Shown here: positions 63,712 to 64,000 of the stretch, in pieces
How positions within the stretch are numbered: position 1 is the stretch's first letter
Layout of the letters: the number at the start of each line of letters is the position of its first letter
NCBI RefSeq assembly: GCF_015140455.1
Contig: NZ_AP024094.1
Location: forward strand, 1,240,001 to 1,304,000
Direction: 5' to 3'
Length of the DNA: 64,000 nt
From: Jeongeupia sp. HS-3
GTDB lineage: Bacteria; Pseudomonadota; Gammaproteobacteria; Burkholderiales; Chitinibacteraceae
The notes under the pieces: model-generated
Database searches by the model: none
Told to the model about the DNA's origin: nothing
The model's input: only the letters and a program-made list of their open reading frames with translations
Translations under genes and position numbers: made by a program

Positions 63712-64000
63712 GGATGGCAGACAAATGGGCAGAGACAATAAGCCAAGCTTCTAAGCAAATCTCGTTCCACCATAAAAATACGCAGTTACTTCAGCAAGTT
63801 ACATCTAATTACACACACAAAAACACCGCCAACACCACCGTCGGCAGTGTTTGTGTCGCCATCAAGCGACAGCATTACGGCGATCACCGCCCGGACATCT
63901 ATAGAGCCGTCGCCAATCAGCGACGAGCCATCCGCGTGGCAGCCAGCCAGCGTCCGCAGCACGCTCACTGCCCGTGCCGCTTTTCCACCTTGCACTCATA
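63712..64000. other. right-edge region without a confident gene
   Basis: About 290 nt, AT-rich near 63740-63830. An imperfect long inverted repeat (63813-63857, ACACAAA / TTTGTGT arms) looks like a terminator for a minus-strand gene. One minus-strand frame is open from a GTG at 63995 to a stop at 63786 (69 codons, including the segment GDGSIDVRAVIAVMLSLDGD), but a stop lies just before the GTG. Another minus frame starting with ATG at 63999 stays open to about 63862. I cannot decide which, if any, is real. Confidence 0.35.

Overview
The window is ordinary chromosomal DNA from a GC-rich betaproteobacterium, most likely of the order Neisseriales (Chromobacteriaceae/Chitinibacteraceae type). This rests on gene order and content: minCDE, the run fimV-truA-trpFBA-accD-folC-SPOR-cvpA-purF-metZ, priB inside the rpsF-rpsR-rplI operon, an M23 peptidase next to anmK, and a DUF2863 protein. 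The species cannot be named from the sequence alone. I saw no prophage, insertion sequence, CRISPR array, rRNA or tRNA. Almost all DNA is coding, and operons often have overlapping or abutting genes.

Layout. 1-1.3 kb: two tandem DUF299/PpsR-type kinase-phosphorylase genes, the first cut by the window edge. 1.5-3.3 kb: minC-minD-minE. 3.4-6.8 kb: map and glnD. 6.8-8.3 kb (minus): an MltF-type lytic transglycosylase. 8.4-14.9 kb: uup, an orphan PAS histidine kinase and prfC. 15.1-18.5 kb: pflB-pflA behind a perfect FNR box. 18.5-19.8 kb (minus): cfa. 19.9-23.3 kb: lolC-lolD, a small K+ channel and an HDAC-family deacetylase. 24-28.7 kb: M23 peptidase, anmK, an MFS-PlsC fusion and a small secreted protein. 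28.7-32 kb (minus): nirB-nirD plus an unknown small gene, again behind a perfect FNR box. 32.2-36.4 kb (minus): cstA with an internally duplicated YbdD-like partner, the guanidinium exporter gdx/sugE behind a guanidine-II riboswitch, and metZ. 36.5-48.2 kb (minus): purF-cvpA-SPOR-folC-accD-trpA-trpB-trpF-truA-EcfT-like-fimV. 48.4-51.3 kb: gluQ (minus), a 7Fe-type ferredoxin and rpsF-priB-rpsR-rplI. 51.6-57.8 kb: lysP-like permease (minus), marR-MFS pair with a palindromic operator, a second MltF-type transglycosylase and an MscS-family channel. 57.8-60 kb: DEAD-box helicase with long leader and disordered tails. 60.1-64 kb: YhcC-type radical SAM protein, GNAT acetyltransferase, DUF2863 protein with an overlapping 52-residue lipoprotein, and a secreted protein of unknown function.

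How it fits together. The two perfect FNR boxes, in front of pflBA and nirBD, indicate a facultative anaerobe that switches on pyruvate cleavage and nitrite reduction when oxygen is short. PpsR-type proteins and CstA also bear on the pyruvate/PEP node. GlnD and NirBD tie nitrogen status to ammonium production. The most notable regulatory RNA is a two-hairpin guanidine-II (mini-ykkC) riboswitch in front of gdx. I found no obvious wholly new multi-gene system. The least explained items are the ppsR tandem, the duplicated YbdD protein, the gene after nirD, the lol/channel/deacetylase operon, a pentanucleotide repeat inside glnD and several small secreted proteins.
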